The notes beneath the pieces were generated by a model. That model was not told the DNA's origin, made no database searches, and saw only the letters and a program-made list of their open reading frames with translations. Position numbers and translations under genes: made by a program. DNA of 64,000 nucleotides from CAYNFR01 sp964616755 (lineage in GTDB: Bacteria; Bacteroidota; Bacteroidia; Chitinophagales; Saprospiraceae): assembly GCA_964616755.1 (NCBI GenBank), contig CAZTSI010000003.1:76923-140922 (forward strand), read 5' to 3'. Each line of letters starts with the position of its first letter. Within the stretch, counting starts at the first letter, position 1. This document shows positions 1 to 8,022 of this stretch, piece by piece.

Positions 1-71
1 GTTCACTTTCGCAAGCTTACGGTTGGGGAGAATGGATTCATGTTTTTGAGGTGGCAATAGCTCCTTTATAA
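1..71 (+). CDS. C-terminal end of an unidentified protein (partial)
   Basis: The third reading frame is open from the window edge to a TAA at 69-71 and encodes about 22 residues, ending in GWGEWIHVFEVAIAPL. The stop lies 13 bases before the symporter start, so it could be the first gene of the symporter-murQ operon. The tail looks protein-like (aromatic and hydrophobic alternation), but it is too short to assign to a family. The other two frames close as well, so this reading is an inference from spacing and composition. Confidence 0.35.
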   Translation, partial: SLSQAYGWGEWIHVFEVAIAPL

Positions 72-84
72 TTACCTTCACCGA

Positions 85-1566
85 ATGAATAATATCCTAC
101 ATCCTGCCACCACTCTTATGGTTATTGGTGGTTATTTTCTCTTTTTGATGTTCATTTCCTACTTTACGAGTAGAGGTGCGGACAATGACAGTTTCTTTAC
201 GGGCAATCGGCGATCTCCGTGGTTGTTGGTAGCTATCGGGATGATTGGTGCTTCTTTGTCTGGTGTGACGTTTATTTCTATACCTGGTGTAGTAGGCGGT
301 GGTGGGTATAACATGAATTTCAGTTATATGCAGGTGGTCATGGGTTATATGTTGGGCTATTTCGTAATAGCTACGGTGTTAATGCCTATTTATTACAAGT
401 TGAATTTGACCTCTATCTATGGCTATTTGCATCAGCGTTTTGGGGTGTATAGTTATAAGGTGGGGGCTTTTTATTTCTTGCTTTCTCGGGTCATAGGATC
501 ATCTTTTCGCTTGTTTTTAGTGGCGATAGTATTGCACAATTTTGTTTTGGTTCATTTTGGCATTTCTTTCTTTTGGACAGTGGCTCTTACGATTATTTTG
601 ATTTGGGTCTATACGTACAAAGGTGGCATAAAGACGATAGTCTATACAGATACCATTCAAACTGTGTGTATGTTGATGGCGGTTATTTTGACCATATTTG
701 CTATATCATCGGCCATGGATATGGACGTAAGCAGTATGATCGGGGCCATCGGTAAAAGCGGATATTTTAAGATATTTTATTTCGAGGGGGGATGGAAGGA
801 TCCGAATAATTTTTTCAAGCAATTCATCAGCGGGGCACTTATAGCCATAGTTATGACGGGTCTGGATCAAGACATGATGCAGAAGAATTTGAGCTGTAAG
901 TCATTAAAGGATGCGCAGAAGAACATGTTTACCTTTAGTGTAGTATTGATTTTTGCTAATATTTTGTTTTTGACCCTAGGCGCAATGCTTTGGTTTTATG
1001 CAGGATCTAAGGGAATCCCCATTCCTCAGAAAACCGATCTATTGTATCCCACAATTGCCTTAAACTATCTAAGTCCTGCCATTGGAATTCTCTTTGTGTT
1101 GGGGTTGATTGCTGCTGCTTATTCAAGTGCCGACTCTGCTTTGACGGCGCTAACCACAGCATTTTGTGTAGATTTTCTCAATTTTGAAAGAGAGGAGCGA
1201 ACTGAAGTTCAAAAAAAGCGCACTCGCTTGATTGTCCATATTGGCTTTTCGATATTGTTATTCTTGGTCATATTATTTTTCAAAGCTATAAACAACGACG
1301 CTATTATCAACGAGCTATTTACGATAGCGGGGTACACCTATGGTCCTTTACTGGGCTTGTTTAGTTTTGGAGTCTTCACCAATCGTGTGATCCGCGATAA
1401 ATGGGCGATTGTAGTATGCTTGATATGTCCGATTTTGTCGTACTTCGTCAATGTCAATAGCGCCCAATGGTTAGAAGGTTTTCAATTTGGCTTTTTAATT
1501 TTGGCTTTTAATGGTCTGATAACTTTTCTTGGCTTGTGGTTTATTTCTGCTCGCCGAACTATATAA
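85..1566 (+). CDS. Sodium:solute symporter (SSS) family transporter
   Basis: A 493-residue, very hydrophobic protein with about 13 predicted membrane helices and the SSS-family feel: an N-terminal FFTGNRRSPW segment after the first helix, a Gly-rich SLSGVTFISIPG stretch in the second, and AAAYSSADSALTAL near residue 350, which resembles the helix that carries Na+-site Ser residues in this family. It should import a small solute with sodium across the inner membrane. The next gene is murQ, with only 47 bases between them, so N-acetylmuramic acid or a related amino sugar is a reasonable substrate guess; sialic acid is an alternative, since SSS members also carry it. The start is an ATG with a TACCTTCA box (73-80) just upstream. 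Substrate is inferred from context only. Confidence 0.85.
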   Translation: MNNILHPATTLMVIGGYFLFLMFISYFTSRGADNDSFFTGNRRSPWLLVAIGMIGASLSGVTFISIPGVVGGGGYNMNFSYMQVVMGYMLGYFVIATVLMPIYYKLNLTSIYGYLHQRFGVYSYKVGAFYFLLSRVIGSSFRLFLVAIVLHNFVLVHFGISFFWTVALTIILIWVYTYKGGIKTIVYTDTIQTVCMLMAVILTIFAISSAMDMDVSSMIGAIGKSGYFKIFYFEGGWKDPNNFFKQFISGALIAIVMTGLDQDMMQKNLSCKSLKDAQKNMFTFSVVLIFANILFLTLGAMLWFYAGSKGIPIPQKTDLLYPTIALNYLSPAIGILFVLGLIAAAYSSADSALTALTTAFCVDFLNFEREERTEVQKKRTRLIVHIGFSILLFLVILFFKAINNDAIINELFTIAGYTYGPLLGLFSFGVFTNRVIRDKWAIVVCLICPILSYFVNVNSAQWLEGFQFGFLILAFNGLITFLGLWFISARRTI

Positions 1567-1613
1567 ATGTTATATTGAATCAGCCCAACGATTGCATAAA
1601 CTACGATACTAAC

Positions 1614-2417
1614 ATGATAAGGATTACAGAAGAGTCATCAACTCACAGACATTTAGATAAAATGTCTACCCTAGAATTATTAAAACGCATCAATGACGAA
1701 GATAAGAAAGTGCCTGAGGCAATCGAATTAATTTTGTCAGACATTGAGGCATGCATCGATGCCATCTATCCGAGAATGAAGGTAGGTGGTCGACTATTTT
1801 ATATTGGAGCAGGTACGAGCGGCCGTTTAGGAATTGTAGATGCATCAGAGTGTCCGCCCACTTTTGGCGTGTCGGCGGATAAGGTTATCGGCATTATTGC
1901 TGGTGGTGATAGTGCTATTCGACGAGCAGTGGAGCATGCAGAAGATGACGTGCATCTTGCATGGCAAGATTTATTAGAACATAAGATTGATCAACGCGAT
2001 TTTGTCATTGGCATCGCTGCATCGGGCACTACTCCTTATGTAGTTAATGGACTAAACGAATGTCGCACCAATGGAATAACTACAGGTTGCATTACCTGCA
2101 ATCAAGGAAGTCCACTAGCATTGGCTGCCGATTATCCTATCGAAGTAGTCGTCGGTCCTGAATTTTTGACTGGCAGCACTAGAATGAAGAGCGGCACGGC
2201 ACAAAAGTTGGTTTTAAACATGATTTCCACATCGGTCATGATCAAATTGGGTCATGTGCGCGATAATAAAATGGTGGATATGCAACTAAGTAATGACAAA
2301 CTGATTGAAAGAGGTATAAAAATGATTCAACAAGAATTGAATATTACATACGTAAAAGCTGAACAATTACTTTCTCAATATGGAAATGTAAGAGACGCCG
2401 TAGATAGCCAAAAGTAG
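1614..2417 (+). CDS. murQ: N-acetylmuramic acid 6-phosphate etherase
   Basis: MurQ cleaves the lactyl ether of MurNAc-6-phosphate, giving GlcNAc-6-phosphate and D-lactate in peptidoglycan recycling; it is cytoplasmic. The protein is 267 residues with a SIS sugar-phosphate isomerase fold. It shows the family signature GAGTSGRLGIVDASECPP, with the Glu of the SEC segment matching the catalytic acid of the family, and a second conserved block GPEFLTGSTRMKSGTAQK. The frame is open back to 1536 through the symporter 3' end, but the ATG at 1614 gives the usual N-terminus (RITEESS...LDKMSTLELL). It sits downstream of the symporter and four bases before a putative metallopeptidase gene, probably one transcript. 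No MurNAc kinase is visible in the window; it may lie to the left. Confidence 0.95.
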   Translation: MIRITEESSTHRHLDKMSTLELLKRINDEDKKVPEAIELILSDIEACIDAIYPRMKVGGRLFYIGAGTSGRLGIVDASECPPTFGVSADKVIGIIAGGDSAIRRAVEHAEDDVHLAWQDLLEHKIDQRDFVIGIAASGTTPYVVNGLNECRTNGITTGCITCNQGSPLALAADYPIEVVVGPEFLTGSTRMKSGTAQKLVLNMISTSVMIKLGHVRDNKMVDMQLSNDKLIERGIKMIQQELNITYVKAEQLLSQYGNVRDAVDSQK

Positions 2418-2420
2418 TCG

Positions 2421-3056
2421 ATGATGAAGTCACATCCATATAGTCGTGCTTTTGAAGCTTGTATGAGTCATGTAGAAATCAATAAATTGAGCATTCACAA
2501 AAGGGTAGCGATTCAAGATGTGCCATCACAAATGAAAGCTGTTGTTTGTGAGGTTTGCAATAGCTTTCCTGAATTAGAAAACGAGAACATTTTATGGGTT
2601 GAGCGCTCTTTGAATATGACGATGATGGCAAGGCCCGATGTATGGTCATTATTATTCAGCTCGCGAATTAAATATTTGATTCTGGTGAATACCCAGAATG
2701 ATAACGGACGCCTTTTATTAAATGAGTTGCCTCTTGAAGCTCAGAAAGGGATCATTGCTCATGAACTTTGCCACATTCTTGATTATGTTTTTAAAACGCG
2801 CTGGCAAATTATCAAAACTGGATTTATTTACCTTTTTCCTAAGTGGAAAGAACTTTACGAAAAATCCACAGATTATTTAGCGATAAAAAAGGGCTTTGGC
2901 CCACAACTAAAAGCTTGGTCTCAATTTGTGCTAGAAGTAGCCCAAGTCAGCCAAGATTATAGGGATGTGAAGATTAAGTACTATCTACATCCTAAAGAAA
3001 TCGACTTACTAGACGACATGATTAATGAATACGAAAATATTTTTGATAAAAAATAA
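2421..3056 (+). CDS. Putative HExxH zinc metallopeptidase-like protein
   Basis: A 211-residue protein starting four bases after the murQ stop, so translation is probably coupled. It has one clear zinc motif, GIIAHELCHILDYV, near residue 115 (HELCH), followed about 40 residues later by EKSTDYLAIKKGFG. The latter resembles the E-x-x-(A/S/T)-D-x-x-A block that supplies the third ligand in M48-like gluzincins. No signal peptide is visible and only a weakly hydrophobic stretch, FIYLFPKWKELY, follows the zinc motif, so it may be cytoplasmic. A role in trimming muropeptides or recycling would suit its place after murQ, but that is inference. The family is not firmly recognised. Confidence 0.75.
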   Translation: MMKSHPYSRAFEACMSHVEINKLSIHKRVAIQDVPSQMKAVVCEVCNSFPELENENILWVERSLNMTMMARPDVWSLLFSSRIKYLILVNTQNDNGRLLLNELPLEAQKGIIAHELCHILDYVFKTRWQIIKTGFIYLFPKWKELYEKSTDYLAIKKGFGPQLKAWSQFVLEVAQVSQDYRDVKIKYYLHPKEIDLLDDMINEYENIFDKK

Positions 3057-3103
3057 ATCTAGGAATAGGGGTAAACTCAATTAGTGACGTCTTTATTACA
3101 GAT

Positions 3104-3196
3104 ATGAGACACGGTCATAAAGATGTAAGTGTTGAAGATTTCTCAAAAGTTTATTACCCTATAGTTGATACAAACGGCTTAGTTCGAAAGGACTGA
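3104..3196 (+). other. Small open frame, possible gene remnant
   Basis: An ATG-initiated 30-codon frame (MRHGHKDVSVEDFSKVYY...) ends in TGA inside a hairpin. The frame is open back to about 3050 without another start. The residues look protein-like, as if they were the tail of a longer gene, but no ribosome site or homologue is recognised. It may be a decayed gene end or chance. Confidence 0.2.
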
Positions 3197-3205
3197 GCCG
3201 TTTGT
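3170..3205 (+). terminator. Stem-loop after the murQ cluster
   Basis: Arms ACAAACGGCTTAGT (3170-3183) and ACTGAGCCGTTTGT (3192-3205) pair over 14 bases with one G-T wobble around an 8-base loop. The following sequence (GCTTTGTG) is only mildly T-rich, so it may be a weak terminator or an mRNA-stabilising hairpin. Confidence 0.5.
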
Positions 3206-3324
3206 GCTTTGTGCTATGGTCATCAATAGAATTCATGGTTATCACCAAGTTCTTTTCAGTGTAAAAGCTTAATTTTACGCTGATTACGAGCTTTTTGGTA
3301 ATAAAGCTGAGAAATCTTTTGGGA

Positions 3325-4260
3325 ATGAACATATTGAACAAGATCGCTTTTGTAATAATATGCCTATCTAAGGCAGCCACCAGCAGTGCTCAGCTTTCTC
3401 CATCTATGCATTGGTCATTCGATGTCGACACTACAAAAGTGAGGCATTATACTGACAGATCTCGCACTCGTACTAGCTTAAATCAAGATGCTGCCGTGGG
3501 CAATGGTTTTTTGAACTTAAAAGAGTTGGATCAGGCCTTTATTATTCGTGATTGGCAGCCAGGGTCACGACATGCGCTGAGTTTTTGGGTGCGTTTTGCC
3601 ATTGATGATCGGCCAGAAGGAACTCTATTCTCTCGATCGCATTCAACAAAAGACAAAGATGCCTTTTTCTCGTTGGCCTTAGCCAAGGATCGATCGCTAA
3701 CTTTGTTTGGCCAAAGTATATCAGGCGCTAAGTATAACTTGAAATCACAGCCCGCAAGTTTGCTAGCTGGCGATTGGTCTCTTGTGGTCATCAATGTAGA
3801 TAGTCTATCGTTGGAATTGATCGTCAATGATAAAATGATCGCTAGGACTAGACTGAGCGATCCGATGCCCTTTGGGGTGAAGATTCCTATATCTATTGGA
3901 AGTCGAGTGGATTCGACAGCAATAGACAATGCCTTCATAGGTCAAATTGATGATTTGCGGCTGTACGATCAGAAGCTTGATGCAGAAGATATAAAAGCAC
4001 TTCATGCGCAGAGTAATTTAGCAAAACGTGAGCAGATCATTGATGTACATCCGAAGTTGGCATATTATACTTTGTATTTAAACCAGGCTGACAAGGTTAA
4101 GCATTTTCAGATTGAAAATCGCGATGGCGAGTTGAACACGGCAATAGCCCGCGTTAAAGATGGCAAAATTGATATCTCTTCTTTGACGCCTGGCTCGTAC
4201 AAGATTTGGTTAGTCAATCAAGAGGGCGAAGTCCTTGAACGCCATTTCGTGAAACTTTAG
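3325..4260 (+). CDS. Secreted LamG/concanavalin-like domain protein
   Basis: About 311 residues starting at ATG 3325, which opens a signal peptide (NILNKIAFVIICLSKAATSSAQ). An upstream in-frame TTG at 3295 would add ten polar residues and is less likely. Residues about 30-215 look like a LamG/concanavalin A-like jelly-roll: a WSFDVDTT start, ALSFWVRFAIDD, LFSRSHS, SLVVINVD and the closing DDLRLYDQKLDAEDIKALH that is typical of LamG_3. The last 70 residues (YYTLYLNQADKVKHF...GSYKIWLVNQEGEVLERHFVKL) resemble a short beta-sandwich like T9SS sorting tails, but lack the usual PNP motif. Likely periplasmic or surface exposed and carbohydrate- or protein-binding. Function unknown. Confidence 0.75.
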   Translation: MNILNKIAFVIICLSKAATSSAQLSPSMHWSFDVDTTKVRHYTDRSRTRTSLNQDAAVGNGFLNLKELDQAFIIRDWQPGSRHALSFWVRFAIDDRPEGTLFSRSHSTKDKDAFFSLALAKDRSLTLFGQSISGAKYNLKSQPASLLAGDWSLVVINVDSLSLELIVNDKMIARTRLSDPMPFGVKIPISIGSRVDSTAIDNAFIGQIDDLRLYDQKLDAEDIKALHAQSNLAKREQIIDVHPKLAYYTLYLNQADKVKHFQIENRDGELNTAIARVKDGKIDISSLTPGSYKIWLVNQEGEVLERHFVKL

Positions 4261-4346
4261 TCGTTTTTTACGTTTAACCCCATATCTGCTTCGTTATATT
4301 AATCTTAGCGGGGTGGATAGGCTCTGTGAATAATAAAAAGTCTTTT

Positions 4347-5750
4347 ATGAAAGCTCAATTATCTTGGTCTGTTACTGTATGTGCCTTACTCTTGTTTGCC
4401 TGCAATAGTCTCGTTTCTTTTGCCGAAAACGCTCCAACCGAGAAAAACTATCAGGAATACTGTGCCTCTTGTCATGGACAAAAGGTAGAGGCGTTTGTCG
4501 ATCGTCCCAATTGGAAGAATGGGGCGTCAAAAGAAGATATCAGTCGAGTTATCAAAGATGGATTGACTGATGATGGCATGCCAGCCTTTGGTGGGGTGTT
4601 GAGTGACGCGGAAATTTCTTCATTGACAGATTACATATTGACAGCAAGCAGTCGCATACAATCGTATGATTTTGGAAAAATTGAAGAGCCCTTTTCAGCT
4701 ACATCTGAGGGGAAGAAATTTGCCCTAGAGTTAATGACATCAGCTGTGGACGAGCCTTGGGGTATCGTGCAGTTACCAGATGAATCTTTACTTATCACGG
4801 AGAAGGCGGGTAAACTATACAAAATAGAAAAGGATGGATCTGTGAATGAAATAGGAGGAGTGCCAAAAGTTCGTTATCGCAGCCAAGGCGGGTTAATGGA
4901 TGTGATTTTACATCCTGACTATTCTGCTAATCAAATTGTCTATTTGAGTTATTCTAAACCTCATCCGCAAGATGACAATAAGAGCACAACGGCAATATAT
5001 ATGGCTACAATGTTCCAAAATCAACTCATCGATGGAAAGGACATTTTCATAGCTGAACCCTATTTTTCGACCGCTCACCATTACGGTTCACGAATGACTT
5101 TTGATAATCAAGGCAAGTTGTTTGTGTCTGTCGGGGATAGAGGACTCGAGAATGAAAATCCGCAAAGTTTACAACGAGATGGAGGCAAAATACATCGTTT
5201 GAATTGGGACGGTACGATACCTGAGGATAATCCTTTTTTTAATGCCTCTGATATTAGAAAGTCTATTTATTCATTCGGTCATCGAAATCCACAGGGTCTT
5301 ATTTATGACAGAACTAATGACCGTTTATACGACAATGAGCATGGTCCTCGTGGTGGGGATGAGATAAATTTGATCAAGCCGGGCGCTAACTATGGCTGGC
5401 CTATTATTACCTACGGAATAAATTATAACGGCACCAAAATCACAGATCAAACGCATAAAGAAGGCATGGAGCAGCCCATTTTTCACTGGACACCTTCTAT
5501 AGGGGTGTGTGGTATGGGTTTTGTTAGTAGTGACCGTTATCCCGCATGGAAGGGGGATATTTTATCTGGATCTTTAAAATATAATTATCTTGATCGAACG
5601 GTGTTAAACGAGCATGGTGAATTCGTGCGTCAAGAGAAGCTTTTTCCGACTTCAGGTCGACTTCGAAGCATCTATGAGGGTGTCGATGGGTATATTTATC
5701 TAGGCTACGAGAAGCCGGGGAAAGTATATCGAATCGTGCCTAAGAAATAA
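4347..5750 (+). CDS. Cytochrome c - PQQ-dependent sugar dehydrogenase fusion
   Basis: About 467 residues. The ATG at 4347 starts a signal sequence; LLLFAC around residue 19 could be a lipobox. A class I cytochrome c follows, with CASCH at residues 39-43 and a Met ligand candidate in DDGMPAFGG. From about residue 115 comes a six-bladed soluble-glucose-dehydrogenase (GSDH) propeller: FALELMTSAVDEPWGI, GGLMDVILHPDY, HHYGSRMTFD, FGHRNPQGL, NEHGPRGGDEINLI. In this family these carry the PQQ site and catalytic His. It should oxidise an aldose sugar in the periplasm and pass electrons to its own heme. A GTG at 4326 could add seven residues. It stands alone, convergent with the DUF2855 gene. Confidence 0.88.
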   Translation: MKAQLSWSVTVCALLLFACNSLVSFAENAPTEKNYQEYCASCHGQKVEAFVDRPNWKNGASKEDISRVIKDGLTDDGMPAFGGVLSDAEISSLTDYILTASSRIQSYDFGKIEEPFSATSEGKKFALELMTSAVDEPWGIVQLPDESLLITEKAGKLYKIEKDGSVNEIGGVPKVRYRSQGGLMDVILHPDYSANQIVYLSYSKPHPQDDNKSTTAIYMATMFQNQLIDGKDIFIAEPYFSTAHHYGSRMTFDNQGKLFVSVGDRGLENENPQSLQRDGGKIHRLNWDGTIPEDNPFFNASDIRKSIYSFGHRNPQGLIYDRTNDRLYDNEHGPRGGDEINLIKPGANYGWPIITYGINYNGTKITDQTHKEGMEQPIFHWTPSIGVCGMGFVSSDRYPAWKGDILSGSLKYNYLDRTVLNEHGEFVRQEKLFPTSGRLRSIYEGVDGYIYLGYEKPGKVYRIVPKK

Positions 5751-5762
5751 CGATAGAAATTT

Positions 5763-6812
5763 TTAGAAACTACATAGATGAAGTTTGGAAGGATTGACGT
5801 TTCCTTCTACAAATGCATGATATAGTTGCTCTATAGCGGCTACGCCTACGTGCTTTTCGAGCGCAAAAAATCGCTTGCTGTCTTCAATGAACCCCACCAT
5901 TGAGACTCTCATTTCTTCGTTAGCCGCCCCAAAACCACGTTCTTTATAGAATACATTCGCTACATCAGGAGCGAAGAAAAATTCACCCAGACTCTTGTTC
6001 TTAGACATATTGTATTTATCCCAATCCGCTAATCCGATAAGATTGGTGAACAGTAAATTTGTGCCCAAGAGTTCATGAAGAGCCATGAGTGTATCAGTAT
6101 TGCCAGAGAAATCAATAACCACCGTATGGGACATTTCCAAAGACGCTATCTGGTCGTAAGGAAATACCTCGTCATAGTAGCCTGTTTTTTGGACAAATGG
6201 CACATTATGCGTAGAACTCAAACCTATAGTCCGAATATCTTTGTTGCGCAATAAAAAGGCCAAGCTCAATGCCGTTTTGCTCGAAGCGCTCGTTAGAACT
6301 ATTTGCTTCGCTTGATGATAGTCAGATAGCTGAAGAGAATAATCGATCAAGAATGAGGTCAAAAATAATGGCCGAATGCTTGGAAAATAATCAGATAGTC
6401 CAAACTCATTTCCGGCTAGAGAATAGGTGTTATAAACAGACGCCAATTTAGAGCGCTGAGATGACCCTTCCATAAAGATAGATGCATTGACCGGTGTTGG
6501 GGTCAAAGTAGCATATTGAGCCATAGGAAAATATCCATAATATCTGCTATTCACAGCAATGGACGGGTGCTTAGATCCTACTACTCGTCCATATCCCCAG
6601 ACAGGCACAATACCCCAAGGTGGGTCCGTGGGGTAGAAATCCCAATATCGCAATATTTCTCCTATGGCAGCATAGGTGATATTATTAGCTGTGAGGGCAA
6701 ATTTTTCAACGATTAAAGAGATTTGGCCGTCTGCGATCTCAGGAGTATTGAGCGTTCTCGATCGGGTCTTGGCTATATCTGGCCTTTGCACTTCTAAAAC
6801 TTTGTTGATCAT
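5763..6812 (-). CDS. DUF2855 family protein (MDR-like)
   Basis: A 349-residue protein matching the DUF2855 pattern: N-terminal FALTANNITYAAIGE, then YWDFYPTDPPWGIVPVWGYGRVVGS, a YGYFPMAQYATLTP block and a Rossmann-like half containing IVLTSASSKTALSLAFLLR. The family is related to medium-chain dehydrogenases/quinone reductases, but its substrate is not known to me. It is soluble with no signal peptide. It is divergent from the PhyH-family dioxygenase gene, 60 bases apart, so the two may share a control region. The ATG at 6812 is the natural start. Confidence 0.85.
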   Translation of the reverse strand: MINKVLEVQRPDIAKTRSRTLNTPEIADGQISLIVEKFALTANNITYAAIGEILRYWDFYPTDPPWGIVPVWGYGRVVGSKHPSIAVNSRYYGYFPMAQYATLTPTPVNASIFMEGSSQRSKLASVYNTYSLAGNEFGLSDYFPSIRPLFLTSFLIDYSLQLSDYHQAKQIVLTSASSKTALSLAFLLRNKDIRTIGLSSTHNVPFVQKTGYYDEVFPYDQIASLEMSHTVVIDFSGNTDTLMALHELLGTNLLFTNLIGLADWDKYNMSKNKSLGEFFFAPDVANVFYKERGFGAANEEMRVSMVGFIEDSKRFFALEKHVGVAAIEQLYHAFVEGNVNPSKLHLCSF

Positions 6813-6872
6813 GTTTTTATACGTTTGAATAATCCTGAAATTTTTATCTTTAGGAAGTTATAAATTAGTTGA

Positions 6873-7700
6873 ATGAAAACAAGCACTAATCCAAATTCAG
6901 GCGCTCATCGTCGTGAAGGTAAACAATACCTTATTACTCCCGAAGAGATTTTGCAATATAATGAGCAGGGATATCTTGTCCTAAACGATTTTTTAACCGA
7001 AAAGGAATTGGCCTTTCTTGATCCTTGGTTTGATCATTTTGTGGCGGGTAAAGAACCTAATATGGGGCGTGACTTCTGTGATATGTCGCAGCCCTATGGT
7101 ACTCCTATAGAAGAATTTAGGCTCGTCAATGCCATGCTTCCAAGCAAATATCGACCAGAATTAGCCAATAATATTTATTGGCAAGTAGCACAGTCGGTAG
7201 TGGATCAACTATATGAGGGCACTGGGGTGATGGACTATGAACAGTTTCTGGCTAAAAAGCCACAAAAGGCTAAGGCAGAGTTTGCGATGCATCAAGATTT
7301 GGGTTATTGGCCTAAAACACAGAATACATGGACAGCTACTTTTTCATTAGCACTAAGTCATTCGGGCATTGACAATGGTTGTTTGCAAGTAGTGCCTGGT
7401 ACGAATAAAGAGCGAGTTCTCCGTTCTCATCGTCCAATGGGTAACGGAAGAGAAGATAGCCATACACTGGTTATCGATTCAAAACCAACCGATGAAGTCG
7501 TGTATCTACCTGTGAAAAGAGGATCGGTTACGATACATGACGAGCGTATAGTTCATGGTTCGGGGGGCAATATTTCTTCTGAGTGGCGTAAGACTTATGT
7601 CATGGCGTTTAGGGATATTCACACTGTACAAGATGAGCGAGCTATGGGCTTTACTCATTCGCATAATGATACCGTGAAATGGGACGAGATCATACATTGA
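6873..7700 (+). CDS. Phytanoyl-CoA dioxygenase (PhyH) family protein
   Basis: A 275-residue Fe(II)/2-oxoglutarate dioxygenase. The metal triad is visible: the HQD of FAMHQDLGYW supplies His and Asp, and VHGSGGN supplies the distal His, followed about 10 residues later by the 2OG-binding Arg candidate in EWRKTYVMAFR. The cupin core segment NGCLQVVPGTNK is typical of PhyH and ectoine-hydroxylase-like members. It hydroxylates a small molecule in the cytoplasm; substrate not evident. The ATG at 6873 lies 21 bases after a TATCTTTA box (6845-6852). Divergent from the DUF2855 gene. Confidence 0.88.
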   Translation: MKTSTNPNSGAHRREGKQYLITPEEILQYNEQGYLVLNDFLTEKELAFLDPWFDHFVAGKEPNMGRDFCDMSQPYGTPIEEFRLVNAMLPSKYRPELANNIYWQVAQSVVDQLYEGTGVMDYEQFLAKKPQKAKAEFAMHQDLGYWPKTQNTWTATFSLALSHSGIDNGCLQVVPGTNKERVLRSHRPMGNGREDSHTLVIDSKPTDEVVYLPVKRGSVTIHDERIVHGSGGNISSEWRKTYVMAFRDIHTVQDERAMGFTHSHNDTVKWDEIIH

Positions 7701-7713
7701 TTGGGTTTTGGGC

Positions 7714-7739
7714 AAAAAAAAGACCCACTGAAAAGTGGG
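7714..7739 (-). terminator. Rho-independent terminator of the cold-shock gene
   Basis: Read on the minus strand: CCCACT, a TTTC loop, AGTGGG, then TC and a run of eight T. A 6-bp GC-rich stem with a T tract about 30 bases beyond the csp stop is a strong intrinsic terminator. The same stem could also stop the PhyH transcript from the other side. Confidence 0.85.
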
Positions 7740-7768
7740 CCTATCGATAATTTTTTGAAAGCGGAATG

Positions 7769-7960
7769 TTAAATTACTTTAACATTTATAGCATTTAAAC
7801 CTTTTCTACCTTCTTGTAAATCGAATTCAACACTATCCCCCTCGCGAATTTCATCGACGAGACCAGATACGTGAACGAAATGCTCTTTATTAGAGCCGTC
7901 TTCTGAGATAAACCCAAAACCTTTGGAATCATTGAAGAACTTAACTTTGCCTGTTTGCAT
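7769..7960 (-). CDS. Cold-shock domain protein
   Basis: A 63-residue single cold-shock domain that binds single-stranded RNA/DNA and acts as an RNA chaperone. RNP1 is KGFGFI (residues about 13-18), and the RNP2-like segment is EHFVHVSGL. The ATG at 7960 gives the canonical MQTGKVKFFND start. The frame stays open upstream to 8014, but those 18 residues are not domain-like and are better read as a 5' leader, a feature usual in cold-shock mRNAs. It is followed by a strong terminator, so it is monocistronic or the last gene after the EamA gene. Confidence 0.95.
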   Translation of the reverse strand: MQTGKVKFFNDSKGFGFISEDGSNKEHFVHVSGLVDEIREGDSVEFDLQEGRKGLNAINVKVI

Positions 7961-8022
7961 TATAAAAAATTTATTATTACTTATTAGTGCGAAGTTAGGT
8001 GCTTTGTAGGACAATGATATTT

